Shown: in pieces, positions 53,113 through 62,776 of the stretch | How the letters are laid out: the number at the start of each line of letters is the position of its first letter | Numbering within the stretch: the first letter of the stretch is position 1 | Position numbers and translations under genes: made by a program | The notes under the pieces: generated by a model | What the model was told of the DNA's origin: nothing | Databases searched by the model: none | The model's input: only the letters and a program-made list of their open reading frames with translations | Source: Solidesulfovibrio sp. | GTDB taxonomy: Bacteria > Desulfobacterota > Desulfovibrionia > Desulfovibrionales > Desulfovibrionaceae | Reading direction: 5' to 3' | Assembly (NCBI RefSeq): GCF_038562415.1 | Contig: NZ_JBCFBA010000005.1 | Span: 3,519 to 67,518 of the forward strand | DNA: 64,000 nucleotides

Positions 53113-55341
53113 ATGCACCGCCTGTCCGCCATCGTCCTGACCGGCGCGCTCCTTTTGGCCGCCCTGCTTGCCTTTGCACCCGCCGCAACGGCCGCCACCG
53201 ACGACGATAGCCTGCTCCTGGTCTTGGCGGGCCTGCACCCGCCCCAATCCACCAGCGCCACCATCGGCGCGTCCGGCGGCAGCCTCAAACTGGGGCCGGG
53301 CAGCGTCACCTTCCCGGCCGCCGCCTTCGACGCCCCGACCGCCGTGACCCTGCGCCAGACCACCCCGGAAGCCACCTACGGCCTCACCCCGTCGGGCAAG
53401 GCCTACACCCTGGACATGGACGACGCCTGCCTGCGCCAGCCGGCCAACCTGCAACTGCGCCTGGGCGGCCCGGACCGGCAGGTGGCCGTGGCCCTGAGCG
53501 AAACCGTCAGCTTCGCCGCCGACAGCCAAAGCGCCAACCTGCCGGAAATCCAGGTCGGCACGGTCTCCGGCGGCCTGCTGACGCTTACCCTGCCGGAAAG
53601 CGCCGAATGCCCGGCAGCAAGCGCCGCCGCTGCCCCCGCCGGCCTGGCACCCGCCGCCGTGGCCACCAAGCGGGCCATCACCTTCTGGGCCATAAGCGGC
53701 TTCCGGGCCGAGGTCAGCGCCCATTTCTACCTCGTCTACCCCATCGGCATCCTGGGCGAATCCGAAGACTATCCCCAGCTCGTCCTGGACGCCGCCGAGG
53801 AGGCCTACACCAAACTGTGCGCCATGGGCTTCGATTTCGCCAGCCGCTTTTCCTGGCCGTTTCGCATCAACATCCTCACGGGCCTGGGCGAACGCGACGG
53901 GGAAACCGAGCTGCCCCTTTCCGGCAAGCGCTACCAGAGCGTCAACATCAATGCCGCCCTGTGCGTCCCGGGCAAGGAGAAACTCCTCAAGGCCACGGTG
54001 GGCCACGAGTTCTTCCACGCCGTCCAGAACCTCTACGACCCGCGCTCGGCCCTGGCCATCCGCAACACCCTTTTGTTCAGTCCCCATTTCCTGTGGCTGG
54101 CCGAAGCCAGTTCCACCTGGTTCGAGTCGCCCATGCTCGACGACCCGGCCTACGTCCCCTCGGTCTTTCTCACCAACACCGAAATGGCTTCCCGGGGCCT
54201 GGAAACGGGCACGGACCGCACGGAGATGCAAAACATCGGCTACTGGGCCAGCGGCTTCCTGCGTTTTCTGCGCCAGGACCAGGGCTCCGACGCCTTCGTT
54301 TTCAACCTGTGGACCACCGTGCGCAACCAGGTCGCCGGCACCTCGGGCTACAGCGACCTGCGGGCGCTCATCGACACCGTGGGCAGCGGCATGGCCCTCG
54401 GCGGCAAGTGGACCACCTTCGCCACCCGCTTCCATACCCAAAGCACGGGCTATTCCGGCTGGCCCATGCCACCGAGCGACCGCACCTGGTACAACGCCAG
54501 CCTGGCCTCGGCCGACATCGCCTCGGACCTGGCGCCCTACAGCGCCCGCAAGCTGCTGTTCGTCTTCAACACCGCCGTGACCTCGCCCGACTACGCCATA
54601 AGCGTGCTCACCCCGCCCGCCAACCTGAACTACGCCCTCTACAAGGGCAGCGACGTCGCCGGCCCCTTCACCTTTCTCGGCAACCTGCGCTTCGGCTATC
54701 CCCAGTCCTTCACCGCCGCTCTGGGCGACATCTACCTGGTCTCGGTCACCAACACCGACAGTACCGCGCCCTACACCGCCACGGAGCAGGCCGCGGTCCA
54801 CATCGGCCCCCAGGAAAGCTGCGCCTACTGCCCGGACGTGCCGGCCACGGCCGCTTACGCCATGACCGTCTACGCGGGCAGCGCGTACAAGTACTGGCGG
54901 CCATCGGCAGGGAGCTCGAATTACTACGCGTCAATCAACTATTATGACGCGGCGGGGACCCAACCCAAGGACCTCGTGTGCAACTGGCCGTCGACCTTCA
55001 ACATGCGGCTACACAGCACTTATTACCAATCCGGCGGCCAGGAATACCTGCTGTCCTATGACACCACTGGTTCCGGCCACGGGACGCATTACTGGTACTA
55101 CGAAAACGGCGCGCTGTGGTACGAAATGCAGTACAACCACGGCCAGAAGGCCGGCGTCTGGCTGGTCAACCACTCCGACGGCCAGCCTGCCTACCGGGGC
55201 ACCTACGCGGGTGACAAGAAAAACGGGACCTTCATCAAGTACGACACCGCCGGCAACCCGGCCTTGACCTGCGTCTACGCCGATGACCTGCTGCAATCCG
55301 GGCCGACCGACGCCTGCTGGCAGGAATTCGGCAGCCTGTAG
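53113..55341 (+). CDS. Secreted zinc metallopeptidase with ZU5-like and MORN-repeat regions
   Basis: 742 residues. Signal peptide about 1-27. Residues 50-110 look like a ZU5 domain (GASGGSLKLGPGSVTFP AAAF). A gluzincin zinc site follows: His298, Glu299 and His302 in GHEFFHAV with a candidate third ligand Glu331 in WLAEASSTW. The C-terminal part carries MORN-type repeats (YYENGALWYEMQYNHGQKAG; YRGTYAGDKKNGTFIKYD). AAGGAG supports the start at 53113. The protease plus surface-binding repeats fit an exported, possibly surface-attached enzyme. It is the third metallopeptidase in the window. Confidence 0.83.
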   Translation: MHRLSAIVLTGALLLAALLAFAPAATAATDDDSLLLVLAGLHPPQSTSATIGASGGSLKLGPGSVTFPAAAFDAPTAVTLRQTTPEATYGLTPSGKAYTLDMDDACLRQPANLQLRLGGPDRQVAVALSETVSFAADSQSANLPEIQVGTVSGGLLTLTLPESAECPAASAAAAPAGLAPAAVATKRAITFWAISGFRAEVSAHFYLVYPIGILGESEDYPQLVLDAAEEAYTKLCAMGFDFASRFSWPFRINILTGLGERDGETELPLSGKRYQSVNINAALCVPGKEKLLKATVGHEFFHAVQNLYDPRSALAIRNTLLFSPHFLWLAEASSTWFESPMLDDPAYVPSVFLTNTEMASRGLETGTDRTEMQNIGYWASGFLRFLRQDQGSDAFVFNLWTTVRNQVAGTSGYSDLRALIDTVGSGMALGGKWTTFATRFHTQSTGYSGWPMPPSDRTWYNASLASADIASDLAPYSARKLLFVFNTAVTSPDYAISVLTPPANLNYALYKGSDVAGPFTFLGNLRFGYPQSFTAALGDIYLVSVTNTDSTAPYTATEQAAVHIGPQESCAYCPDVPATAAYAMTVYAGSAYKYWRPSAGSSNYYASINYYDAAGTQPKDLVCNWPSTFNMRLHSTYYQSGGQEYLLSYDTTGSGHGTHYWYYENGALWYEMQYNHGQKAGVWLVNHSDGQPAYRGTYAGDKKNGTFIKYDTAGNPALTCVYADDLLQSGPTDACWQEFGSL

Positions 55342-55542
55342 GCCGGCACCGGCGGCCGGGCATGGTGCGGCCTGTCGCCCGGAGCCGACGACGGGCGCCG
55401 GGGCGCGACCTGGGCCGGCCATCTCCCGTTCGTCACGCAATCGTCGCGAAACGCTCACGTTCCCGTCGCCGCTTCGTCGCGCGAAAACGCCCTCCCTGGG
55501 CTTGACTCGACCCGCCGGCGGCCGGCCCCGGCAGGGGGAGGG

Positions 55543-57876
55543 ATGGAACCGACGCGCATCGAAGCCTCGATCATGTTCAAGCACATGCTCGAACAGAAAA
55601 AGGTCCTGTCCGGCCGGGCGACCGGGGTCCGTCCCCGCGTCGCCCCGCTGCTTGGGGCCGTGCCCGACGGCCGGGACGACCGGCTGGCCCTGCTCACCCT
55701 GCAGGCGGCCGATTTCCACCTGAAGTTCGCCGGCATCGGCGTGGACGCCGGCATCGCCTGCCTCGGCGCCTGCCTGGACATCGCCCTGGACCAGTTTCCC
55801 CAGTCCTTCCCGGGCAAGGCCTTGCTGTGCATCCAGGAAGCCTCCCCGGGCGACTGCGTGCTGGTCTTCGACCACGGCGGCGAGGACCGCAACGAACTGT
55901 TCTCCTGCTACCTTGCCTACCGGGCGGCGGTCCTGCGGACCGTGGCCGAACGGATGGTCGCCCTGACCGGCGAGGGCCTCGAACTGCGCGTGGGCTTCGC
56001 CTGCCTGGAGCCCGCGGCCGACACCCCGGCCGCCACCGCCCTGTTCGCGGCCATGTGCAAGGCCAGGCGCATCTCCCAGCAGGCCATCGATCCCGGGGCC
56101 TTCCCCTCGCGCGCCGAATTGCGGACCCTGTTCGCCGAGGGCCACGCCGGCGTGGTCTTCCAGCCCATCGCCGACCTGGCCACCGGGACGATACTCGGCT
56201 GGGAAGCCTTTGCCCGAGGCCGCTCCGGCATCGCCGTCCAGGACGCCCTGCGCCTGTTCGAGATGATCGGCTCCTCGGACCGGGGCCTGGAGATCGAACA
56301 CGGCCTGTGGCGCACGGCCCTGGCCGCGGTCGGCCCCCTCAAGCCGCGGCAGAAACTCTTCCTCAACGTCGGCCCGGCCTGCCTGGCCGCCACCGGGCAG
56401 CAGGCCTCGGGGTTCGCCCGGCTCGTGGAGGAGCACGGCCTTTCGCGCAACCAGATCGTGCTGGAGTTTTCCGAGCGCGTAAGCCCCGGCGAACTGACCG
56501 TCCTGCCCGAACGCCTGGAGGCCTACCGGGCGCTGGGCTTTGGCACGGCCATCGACGACGTGGGCGCCGGGCAGGCCAACATGATGCTCCTGGCCAGGCT
56601 GCGGCCGGACTATTTCAAGGCCGACGTGACGCTCACGCGCGACATCGAGTGCAACCCCTTCAAGCGGGTGATGGTGGAGACGCTGGTGCTCGTGGCCGAG
56701 AAAATCGGCGCCCGGGTCATTGCCGAAGGCGTGGAAACGGAACTGGCCCTGACCTCGCTCGTCTCCATGGGCGTCCACGCCGGCCAGGGCTACCACCTGG
56801 GCGCCCCGGCCTTCCCCAAGCCCGAGGCCAGCCGGGCCATGCCGCCCAAGGCCGGTTACGGCCAGGTGGCCGCCGGGGACTGGAAATGCGCCTCGCCCAT
56901 CGGCGAGCTGGCCGCGCCCTGCCTGGTGGCGGCCACCGAGGCCTCCATCGGCCAGGTCAAGGAGATGCTGGCCGACAAGCCCGTCATGTGCTCGGTGGTG
57001 ATCCTCGACGGCGACGCCCCGGCCGGCCTGGTCATGAACTACAACCTGGACAAGGCGCTCAGTTCCAAGTTCGGCGTGGACCTCTACCACCGCAAGCGCG
57101 TGGCCCGCCTCATGGACGCCGACCCGCTGTGCGTGGAGCACGACCTGCCCATCGAGGAGGCGGCCCGCCAGGCCATGAACCGGGCCCCGGCCAAGATCTA
57201 CGACGACATCGTGGTCACGCGCGGCGGGGCGCTTTCCGGCACGGTGTCCGTGCAGAAAATGCTCGACACCCTGGCCAAGGTGCAGGTGGAACTGGCCAAG
57301 GGTTCCAACCCCCTGACCGGGCTGCCCGGCAACGTGGCCATCGAGCGCGAATTCTCGCGCCGCGCCGGCGAAGGCCTGCCCTGCTGCATGGTTTACGTGG
57401 ATCTCGACAACTTCAAGGCCTACAACGACGTGTACGGCTTCAGCCAGGGCGACCGGGTCATTCTGCTCACGGCGCAAGCCCTGCGCGAGGCCGTGGCCAG
57501 GCAGGGCGCGCCCGGGGATTTCATCGGCCACGTCGGCGGCGACGACTTCGTGGTCATCGCCGAGCGCGAGGGCACCGGGGCCATCGCCGAGGCCACGGTG
57601 GCGCTTTTCGCCGCCGAGATCCCCGCCCTCTACAACGCCGACGACCGCCATCGCGGCGCCATGCGCGGCAAGGACCGCGACGGCCGGCCCCGGGACTTTC
57701 CGCTGATCACCCTGTCCATCGCCATTCTGGACTGCCTGTTCGAGACGCGCGCGAGCTTCGAGGACTTAAGCCACCGGGTGGCCTCGGTCAAAAAGCTGGC
57801 CAAGGCCCAAGCGGGCCATTGCGTGGTCCGCGACCGCCGCGCCCCCCTGGGCGCGGCCCTGGCCCAGGCCGAGTAG
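55543..57876 (+). CDS. EAL-CBS-GGDEF composite c-di-GMP protein
   Basis: 777 residues, no transmembrane helix. EAL domain about 175-420 with its catalytic set mostly intact: EAF in GWEAFARG, N in NVGP, E in EFSER, DD in DDVGAG, K in FKADVTL and E in AEGVET, so it may be an active phosphodiesterase. Paired CBS domains about 440-570, then a GGDEF domain with GGDDF (about residue 666) and no RxxD inhibitory site before it, so cyclase activity is uncertain. This is the YbeU/CBS-GGDEF arrangement seen in many Desulfovibrionales. The ATG at 55543 has a G-rich site unusually close; ATG 55573 is an alternative. Confidence 0.88.
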   Translation: MEPTRIEASIMFKHMLEQKKVLSGRATGVRPRVAPLLGAVPDGRDDRLALLTLQAADFHLKFAGIGVDAGIACLGACLDIALDQFPQSFPGKALLCIQEASPGDCVLVFDHGGEDRNELFSCYLAYRAAVLRTVAERMVALTGEGLELRVGFACLEPAADTPAATALFAAMCKARRISQQAIDPGAFPSRAELRTLFAEGHAGVVFQPIADLATGTILGWEAFARGRSGIAVQDALRLFEMIGSSDRGLEIEHGLWRTALAAVGPLKPRQKLFLNVGPACLAATGQQASGFARLVEEHGLSRNQIVLEFSERVSPGELTVLPERLEAYRALGFGTAIDDVGAGQANMMLLARLRPDYFKADVTLTRDIECNPFKRVMVETLVLVAEKIGARVIAEGVETELALTSLVSMGVHAGQGYHLGAPAFPKPEASRAMPPKAGYGQVAAGDWKCASPIGELAAPCLVAATEASIGQVKEMLADKPVMCSVVILDGDAPAGLVMNYNLDKALSSKFGVDLYHRKRVARLMDADPLCVEHDLPIEEAARQAMNRAPAKIYDDIVVTRGGALSGTVSVQKMLDTLAKVQVELAKGSNPLTGLPGNVAIEREFSRRAGEGLPCCMVYVDLDNFKAYNDVYGFSQGDRVILLTAQALREAVARQGAPGDFIGHVGGDDFVVIAEREGTGAIAEATVALFAAEIPALYNADDRHRGAMRGKDRDGRPRDFPLITLSIAILDCLFETRASFEDLSHRVASVKKLAKAQAGHCVVRDRRAPLGAALAQAE

Positions 57877-57937
57877 GCCGGGCCGGGGACCGCCGTGCCG
57901 CGCCCCCGGCCCGGCGCCTTCCGGGGGAAGCGGCCTT

Positions 57938-60451
57938 TCACGGAAAGGGGCTTGCGGGCGCTGTTGCCTGCCCCCCCGCCGCGACAGCCGCGTGCGTGGG
58001 CTCGTAGCGCGTGGCCGGGCCGCTGCCGCGCCGGACGAGCAGGCCCATGTCCACCAGTTGGCGCAGGTCGTGGGCGGCCGTGCGCTGGGGGATGGCGCCG
58101 GCCAGCTCCTGATAGCGGGCCCGGGTGATGCCGCCCTGGCGCACGATGACGGGCAACAGCGCCGCCTGGCGGGGACCCAGCGGCGGCTGCCCGGGAGATC
58201 GGCCCACGGCCGCCTCGGGCCTTGGGGAAGCGGCCCTGTGGGCTGCGACCGGGGTTTCGTCGGCCATGGCCTGGCCGGCTCCCCCGTCCAGGACGAGGTC
58301 CGTGTCCTGGATGACGCTGTGCTTGGACGCGACCGCCGCCCGCAGGATGCAGCGCTTGAGTTCGCGGATGTTGCCGGGCCAGTCGTAGGCGATGAGCTTG
58401 GCCAGGGCGCCCCGGGACAGGCCCAGGCCCCGCCGGGCGGTGTTCTCCCCGGCTTCCTTGAGGAAATGGTGGGCCAGGGCCGAGATGCTCATCTTGTGGT
58501 TGCGCAGGGGCGGCGTGGACACGGCAAGGGCCTTGAGGCGCAAGGCGAGGTCCTCGCGGAAAAGCCCCCTGGCCGCGGCCTCGGCCAGGTCCACGTCGGC
58601 GGCGGCGATCAGGCGCACGTTGACGGCCGTTTCCCTGTCGCTGCCCAGGGGCCGTATCCGGCGCATGGCGATGGCCCGCAGCAGGGCCAGTTGCACGTGG
58701 GGCGTGGCGCTTTGGATCTCGTCGAGGAACAGGACGCCGCCATCGGCTTCGAGGAAGGCGCCCGCGCGGTCGGCGCGCGCCTCGGGGAAGGCGCCCTTGA
58801 CGTGGCCAAACAGCGTGTCCAGAAGCAGGGTTTCATCCAGCGCCCCGCAGTGGACGGAGAGAAACGGCGCCTTGGCCCGCCGGCTGTGGCGGTGGATGGC
58901 CTCGGCCACGAACCGCTTGCCCGTGCCCGCCTCGCCCGTGACCAGTACATCGGCATCCACCTGGGCGGCCTTGGCCACCTTGGCCCGCAACCGGTCCAGC
59001 AGCGGTCCCGCGCCCTTGATTTCCGGGAACAGCTCGCCCTCCCCGGCGGCCGGAGACGCATCCGGGCCGGCCCTTTCGCCCAGGCGCGCCTGCTCGATCC
59101 TGCGATCCCGGCTCCTGATCCCGTCCCACTGGCGACGCATGGCCGCGAGCATGCCGTTGACGGCGTTTTTGAGCACCGTGGTCTCGTGGTCGCGGTCGGG
59201 CAACTCGATGGGGCGCAATTCCCCGGAAGCCTCGATGCGGGCCACGGACCGGGACAGGTCGACGAGGGGCCGGGTGACGGCCCGGGAAAGCAGGACGATG
59301 ACGGCCGTGGCGACCGCGACGGCCGACAGGGTGAGAAGCAGCACCGCCTCCGCCTGCTTGTGACCGGGACGAAGCGTCGCGCGGCTTTTGTCCACCGAGG
59401 CCACGCCGGCCACCACCCTGGCCACGGCCGTCTCGCCCGACTGGAAGCGCACCGGCGCAAACGGCATGGAACCGGCGGACATGCCGGCCATGACCGGTTC
59501 CCCGTCGCTTGACGGGCCGAGGATGCCGCTCTTGCCCTCCCGGACCTCGCTGACCATGCGCCAGTAGGCCTTGCACCGGGCCTCGGGCCGAAAGGCCGGC
59601 TCCGGACCGCTCCGGGCCGGGGAGCCGGAAGAGCCGGTGCCGCCCGACTCGCAGTGCGGCTTGTCCGGGTCGGCGGGCTGGAACAGCGCCCGGCCCTCGG
59701 TGTCGAAGAAGAAATCGTGCCGCGCCTCGGGGCCGCGCTCGGCGCCCAGGAGGAGGGACTGGCCGGAATTGGCCCGCGACAGGAAGTCGCGCAGATCCCG
59801 GGCCGCGACGCCCAGGATGTAGACGCCGCGGACCCTGCCGGTCGCGTCCGCGCGCGGGGCGTAGAGGCGGATGACGTCGTCGGCCACGGCCACGTTCGCC
59901 CCCGTGGCCAGGGTGAAGTCGTAGTCCAGGTGGACGACGGCACCGAGCCCCGCCTGGCCGGGCACGAGTTCCCGGCCCTGCTCCAGCAGCCGAAACGGAC
60001 TGGACCGGATGTCCCCGATGGCCTCGGTCGGCACGCGCACCACCTGGTCGCGGATGGTGTCGAAAAAGAGGTGGCCGCGGCCTTCCAGATCCAGGTAGCC
60101 GAACTCGCGGTACGGAAAGGGCCGCAATGCGCCAAGCCGCTCCAGATACGCCCGCATGGCCGCCGGCTCGGGATCGTCGGGGGCGAAGAAAAGCAGGTCC
60201 CGGCGCCCCTGGGCCAGGACGTCTTCCAGGGCCTTGGCCACGGCCTGGGCTTGCACGATACCGAGGCGTTCCTGGGCTTCCTGCGCATCCCGGTGCACGA
60301 AAATGACGGTGATGGAGCCCGTGGCCAGCAGAATGCCGACCACCGTCGGGAGGAGCACGGCCAGCAGCCTGGTGCGCACGCGCAAGCGGCTGACGGCGTG
60401 AAACGGAAGCAAGCGGGCCCGCATCCGCCGGATCAGGTCTGTCCAGGGCAT
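57938..60451 (-). CDS. Membrane-bound sigma54-activator-like protein with degenerate GAFTGA
   Basis: 837 residues. Two helices (about 28-50 and 363-387) enclose a large periplasmic sensor domain, followed by HAMP-like (AVTRPLVDLSRSVARIE) and a AAA+ core. Walker A GEAGTGK is near 504 and Walker B VLFLDEI near 570, but the sigma54-contact loop reads GAFPEA (from Gly553) instead of GAFTGA. After the AAA+ domain the expected Fis-type helix-turn-helix is replaced by a winged-helix-like region (LGPRQAALLPVIVRQGGI; LRQLVDMGLLVRRGSG). So it may not activate sigma54 in the usual way. GGGGGGA precedes the ATG at 60451. Divergent from TetR. Confidence 0.85.
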   Translation of the reverse strand: MPWTDLIRRMRARLLPFHAVSRLRVRTRLLAVLLPTVVGILLATGSITVIFVHRDAQEAQERLGIVQAQAVAKALEDVLAQGRRDLLFFAPDDPEPAAMRAYLERLGALRPFPYREFGYLDLEGRGHLFFDTIRDQVVRVPTEAIGDIRSSPFRLLEQGRELVPGQAGLGAVVHLDYDFTLATGANVAVADDVIRLYAPRADATGRVRGVYILGVAARDLRDFLSRANSGQSLLLGAERGPEARHDFFFDTEGRALFQPADPDKPHCESGGTGSSGSPARSGPEPAFRPEARCKAYWRMVSEVREGKSGILGPSSDGEPVMAGMSAGSMPFAPVRFQSGETAVARVVAGVASVDKSRATLRPGHKQAEAVLLLTLSAVAVATAVIVLLSRAVTRPLVDLSRSVARIEASGELRPIELPDRDHETTVLKNAVNGMLAAMRRQWDGIRSRDRRIEQARLGERAGPDASPAAGEGELFPEIKGAGPLLDRLRAKVAKAAQVDADVLVTGEAGTGKRFVAEAIHRHSRRAKAPFLSVHCGALDETLLLDTLFGHVKGAFPEARADRAGAFLEADGGVLFLDEIQSATPHVQLALLRAIAMRRIRPLGSDRETAVNVRLIAAADVDLAEAAARGLFREDLALRLKALAVSTPPLRNHKMSISALAHHFLKEAGENTARRGLGLSRGALAKLIAYDWPGNIRELKRCILRAAVASKHSVIQDTDLVLDGGAGQAMADETPVAAHRAASPRPEAAVGRSPGQPPLGPRQAALLPVIVRQGGITRARYQELAGAIPQRTAAHDLRQLVDMGLLVRRGSGPATRYEPTHAAVAAGGQATAPASPFP

Positions 60452-60827
60452 CGCCGTCCCCCCTTTCGCGAAAATCCCGAACCGCGGCGCCCGAGCCTTT
60501 TGCCGGATCGGGCCACCCCTCCGGCAAGGCCTGGCCAGTTACCCCTTTCTTGCTGAAACGATTTGAGAAATTGGCTTTGCTCGAAACGCCGTCATCTTGC
60601 CAAATCCATGTCACATGTCAATGCGGCAAGGAAATGCGATCGCCAACAGGCCCCAATTCTTAGATAAAAATCATGCAAACCGGCCCAAGGCGCGGGCATT
60701 GCCTGTTTTGCCCGGCTCCCGGCGTCCTTGGCCGCGTGTGGTTGGCGATTTCCCCTTGACAAGGCCGAGGATAAAAAACAAACGTTTGAAACAAATGTTT
60801 TATACCGCTGCCCGAAAGGAGCCGCCC
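60452..60827. other. Divergent intergenic region of the sigma54-like and tetR genes
   Basis: 376 bases, partly AT-rich around 60580-60680 and 60770-60805. A good -35 TTGACA lies at 60756-60761 on the + strand, but no -10 is found at the right spacing. It holds the operator-like repeats given separately. I see no gene. Confidence 0.45.
60776..60800 (+). promoter_or_regulatory. Tandem operator-like repeats before tetR
   Basis: AAACAAACGTTT (60776-60787) and AAACAAATGTTT (60789-60800) are direct repeats with a 13-base period; each contains AAAC-N4-GTTT dyad symmetry. They lie 28 bases before the tetR start, a position suiting autorepression by TetR. Confidence 0.6.
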
Positions 60828-61490
60828 ATGCCCCGGAAACCGAAACCCGACGTCCGTCAGACGATCCTTGCCGCCGCTATCGGGCTTTTCGCCGAGAAGG
60901 GCTACCGGGCCGCCACCGTGCGCGAGCTGTGCGCCCGGGCCGGCGGGGTCAACGTCAGCGCCGTCAATTACTATTTCGGCGGCAAGGAGAAGCTGTACGC
61001 CGAGGTCCTGCGGCGCCTGCTGGACGGGCTGCAGGCCGGGGCGCGGCCCGCGCCGCCGGCCGACGGCCGGCCGCCCGCGCCGCAGGAGGCCCTGCGCGCC
61101 TTCGTCGCCGGGTATTGCCGGATGCTCTACGGCGGCGGCCGGGTCGGGGCCGACCTGTGCCGCATCTTCGCCCGGGAGATGGTGGACCCCTCACCGTTTC
61201 TCGACGAGCTGGCGCAACGCCAGCTGCGCCCGGCCACCCTGGAACTGCTGGATTTCCTGCGCCCCTTCCTCGGAACCGACCCGTCGCCGGAACTGGTGCG
61301 CGACGCGGCGGCCTTCGCCATCGGGGCCATGACCTATTTCGCCTACAACGGCGAGGCCTTTCGGCGCATCTTTCCGGACCATCCCGGCCCGGACGCCGCC
61401 TGGGAAGCCATGGCCGAACGGGCCGGGGCCTTCATCGCCGGCGGGCTGGCCCGGCTGGCCCCGGCCGAACCGGGGGAGGAGCGGTCATGA
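60828..61490 (+). CDS. TetR-family regulator with CerR-type C-terminal domain
   Basis: 220 residues. The helix-turn-helix lies at about 10-55 (ILAAAIGLFAEKGYRAATVRELCARAGG and NVSAVNYYFGGKEKLY), the classic TetR pattern. The C-terminal part (GADLCRIFAREMVDPSPFLDEL) matches the DUF1956/CerR dimer domain that binds an effector. AAAGGAG supports the start at 60828. Its stop overlaps the start of the acyltransferase gene, so it probably regulates that gene and itself through the repeats upstream. Confidence 0.92.
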   Translation: MPRKPKPDVRQTILAAAIGLFAEKGYRAATVRELCARAGGVNVSAVNYYFGGKEKLYAEVLRRLLDGLQAGARPAPPADGRPPAPQEALRAFVAGYCRMLYGGGRVGADLCRIFAREMVDPSPFLDELAQRQLRPATLELLDFLRPFLGTDPSPELVRDAAAFAIGAMTYFAYNGEAFRRIFPDHPGPDAAWEAMAERAGAFIAGGLARLAPAEPGEERS

Positions 61491-62677
61491 ACGCCCGGCT
61501 GGCCTTTTTCGACCGCGCCCGGTTCCGGCTGGTCCTCGGCGTGGTGCTGCTCCACGCCGCCTGCGGCTATTCCCGTTACGTGCCCTGGTGGCATGCGCGG
61601 GGCGGGCCGAGCCCCCTGGCCGATGTCCTGGTCGCGGGCCTGGACGTTTTCCTCATGCCGTTTCTCTATTTCATCGCCGGCTGTTTCGCCCCGGCCTCGG
61701 CGGCGAAGGTTTCGCCCGGGGGCTTCGTGGCCAGGAAGGCCCGGCGGCTGCTGGCGCCCATCCTGCCCCTGGTGTTCTTTTTCCTGCCGGCCATGGTCTA
61801 TGCCGGTTACCGGCAGCGCACGGCCGACCCGGCCGGTTTTTTCGACTTCTGGCGCGCTTCCCTGGTCGCGCTGACCAACTTCCGACCCTGGTGCATCGCC
61901 AGCCTCGAACAGGCCCTGGGGCCTCAAAACATCCTCTCGCAGCACCACCTGTGGTTTTTGCCCCTGCTGTTCCTGTTTTTCCTGCTGTACCGGTTCGCGC
62001 CCGGCCTGCGGGCGTCGCTCGCCGGCCGCCCCCGGTCCCTGGGCCTGGCCTGGCTTGCCGCCGGCGCGGCCACGGTCGCGGCCATGACGGCCCTGGGCAG
62101 CGTCCTGCCCGTCGGTATCTGGTGGCGCTGGAACATCCTGCTGCTCTGCCAGCCGGTGCGGCTGCCGCTGTATGCCGCCGCCTTTCTGCTCGGCGCCCAG
62201 GCCGGCTTGCGCGGCCGGGATTTCGAGCGGCTGCGCGCCGGCCGGGCCTGGCCGAGCCTGGCCGGCGCGGCGGCCGCCCTGGCCGCGACCTTTGTCCTCG
62301 GCCCGGCCGTCCACGTCGGCGGCCCCGCCCCGGCCGTGGCCATGGCCCTGTACGCCACGGCCACGGTCGCGGCCAACGGCCTGCTCCTCCTCGGCTGCCT
62401 GCGCCTGGGCGCGGCCCGGCCGCGCCCCCTGTCGCCCCGGGAGGCGCTCCTGGCCAGGGGCTCCTACGCCGTCTACCTGCTGCACATGCCGCTCGTCGTT
62501 TTCGCCGAACTGGCCTTGCCGGCCGGCCTGGCGCCGAGCCTGGCCATGCTCCTGGCCAGCCTGGCGGCCGTCTCGGCCAGCCTGGCCCTGGGGGCGCTGG
62601 GCAAGCGCTTGGGACCCGCCGCCAGCCTGGCCGGCCTGGCGCTCTTTTTTGTCGGCATGTGCCTGGCCTACCCCTGA
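61487..62677 (+). CDS. Acyltransferase-3-family membrane protein
   Basis: 396 residues with about ten hydrophobic helices. The N-terminus FDRARFRLVLGVVLLHAACGYSRYVPWW matches the acyltransferase 3 (OafB/WecH-like) family, with a conserved Arg/His pair (R in FDRARF, His in LLHAACG). HHLWFLPLLFLFF near 145 and YAVYLLHMPLV near 325 are further family signatures. It would O-acetylate or otherwise acylate a surface glycan across the membrane. ATGA start overlaps the TetR stop, with GGGGGAGGA as ribosome site, so both are made from one message. Confidence 0.87.
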   Translation: MNARLAFFDRARFRLVLGVVLLHAACGYSRYVPWWHARGGPSPLADVLVAGLDVFLMPFLYFIAGCFAPASAAKVSPGGFVARKARRLLAPILPLVFFFLPAMVYAGYRQRTADPAGFFDFWRASLVALTNFRPWCIASLEQALGPQNILSQHHLWFLPLLFLFFLLYRFAPGLRASLAGRPRSLGLAWLAAGAATVAAMTALGSVLPVGIWWRWNILLLCQPVRLPLYAAAFLLGAQAGLRGRDFERLRAGRAWPSLAGAAAALAATFVLGPAVHVGGPAPAVAMALYATATVAANGLLLLGCLRLGAARPRPLSPREALLARGSYAVYLLHMPLVVFAELALPAGLAPSLAMLLASLAAVSASLALGALGKRLGPAASLAGLALFFVGMCLAYP

Positions 62678-62776
62678 CCCAGGCGGACAGGCGGCCTCTT
62701 TTCCCCAAGGCCGACCCTGGACGGCCGCGCCCTCAAACGGCATAACGCCGGAAGTCCACCACCTCCGGAGGCTCCC

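Noticed and set aside
60597..60827. N-terminal extension of the TetR protein
   Set aside because: The upstream frame crosses the operator repeats and lacks a ribosome site; AAAGGAG fits ATG 60828.
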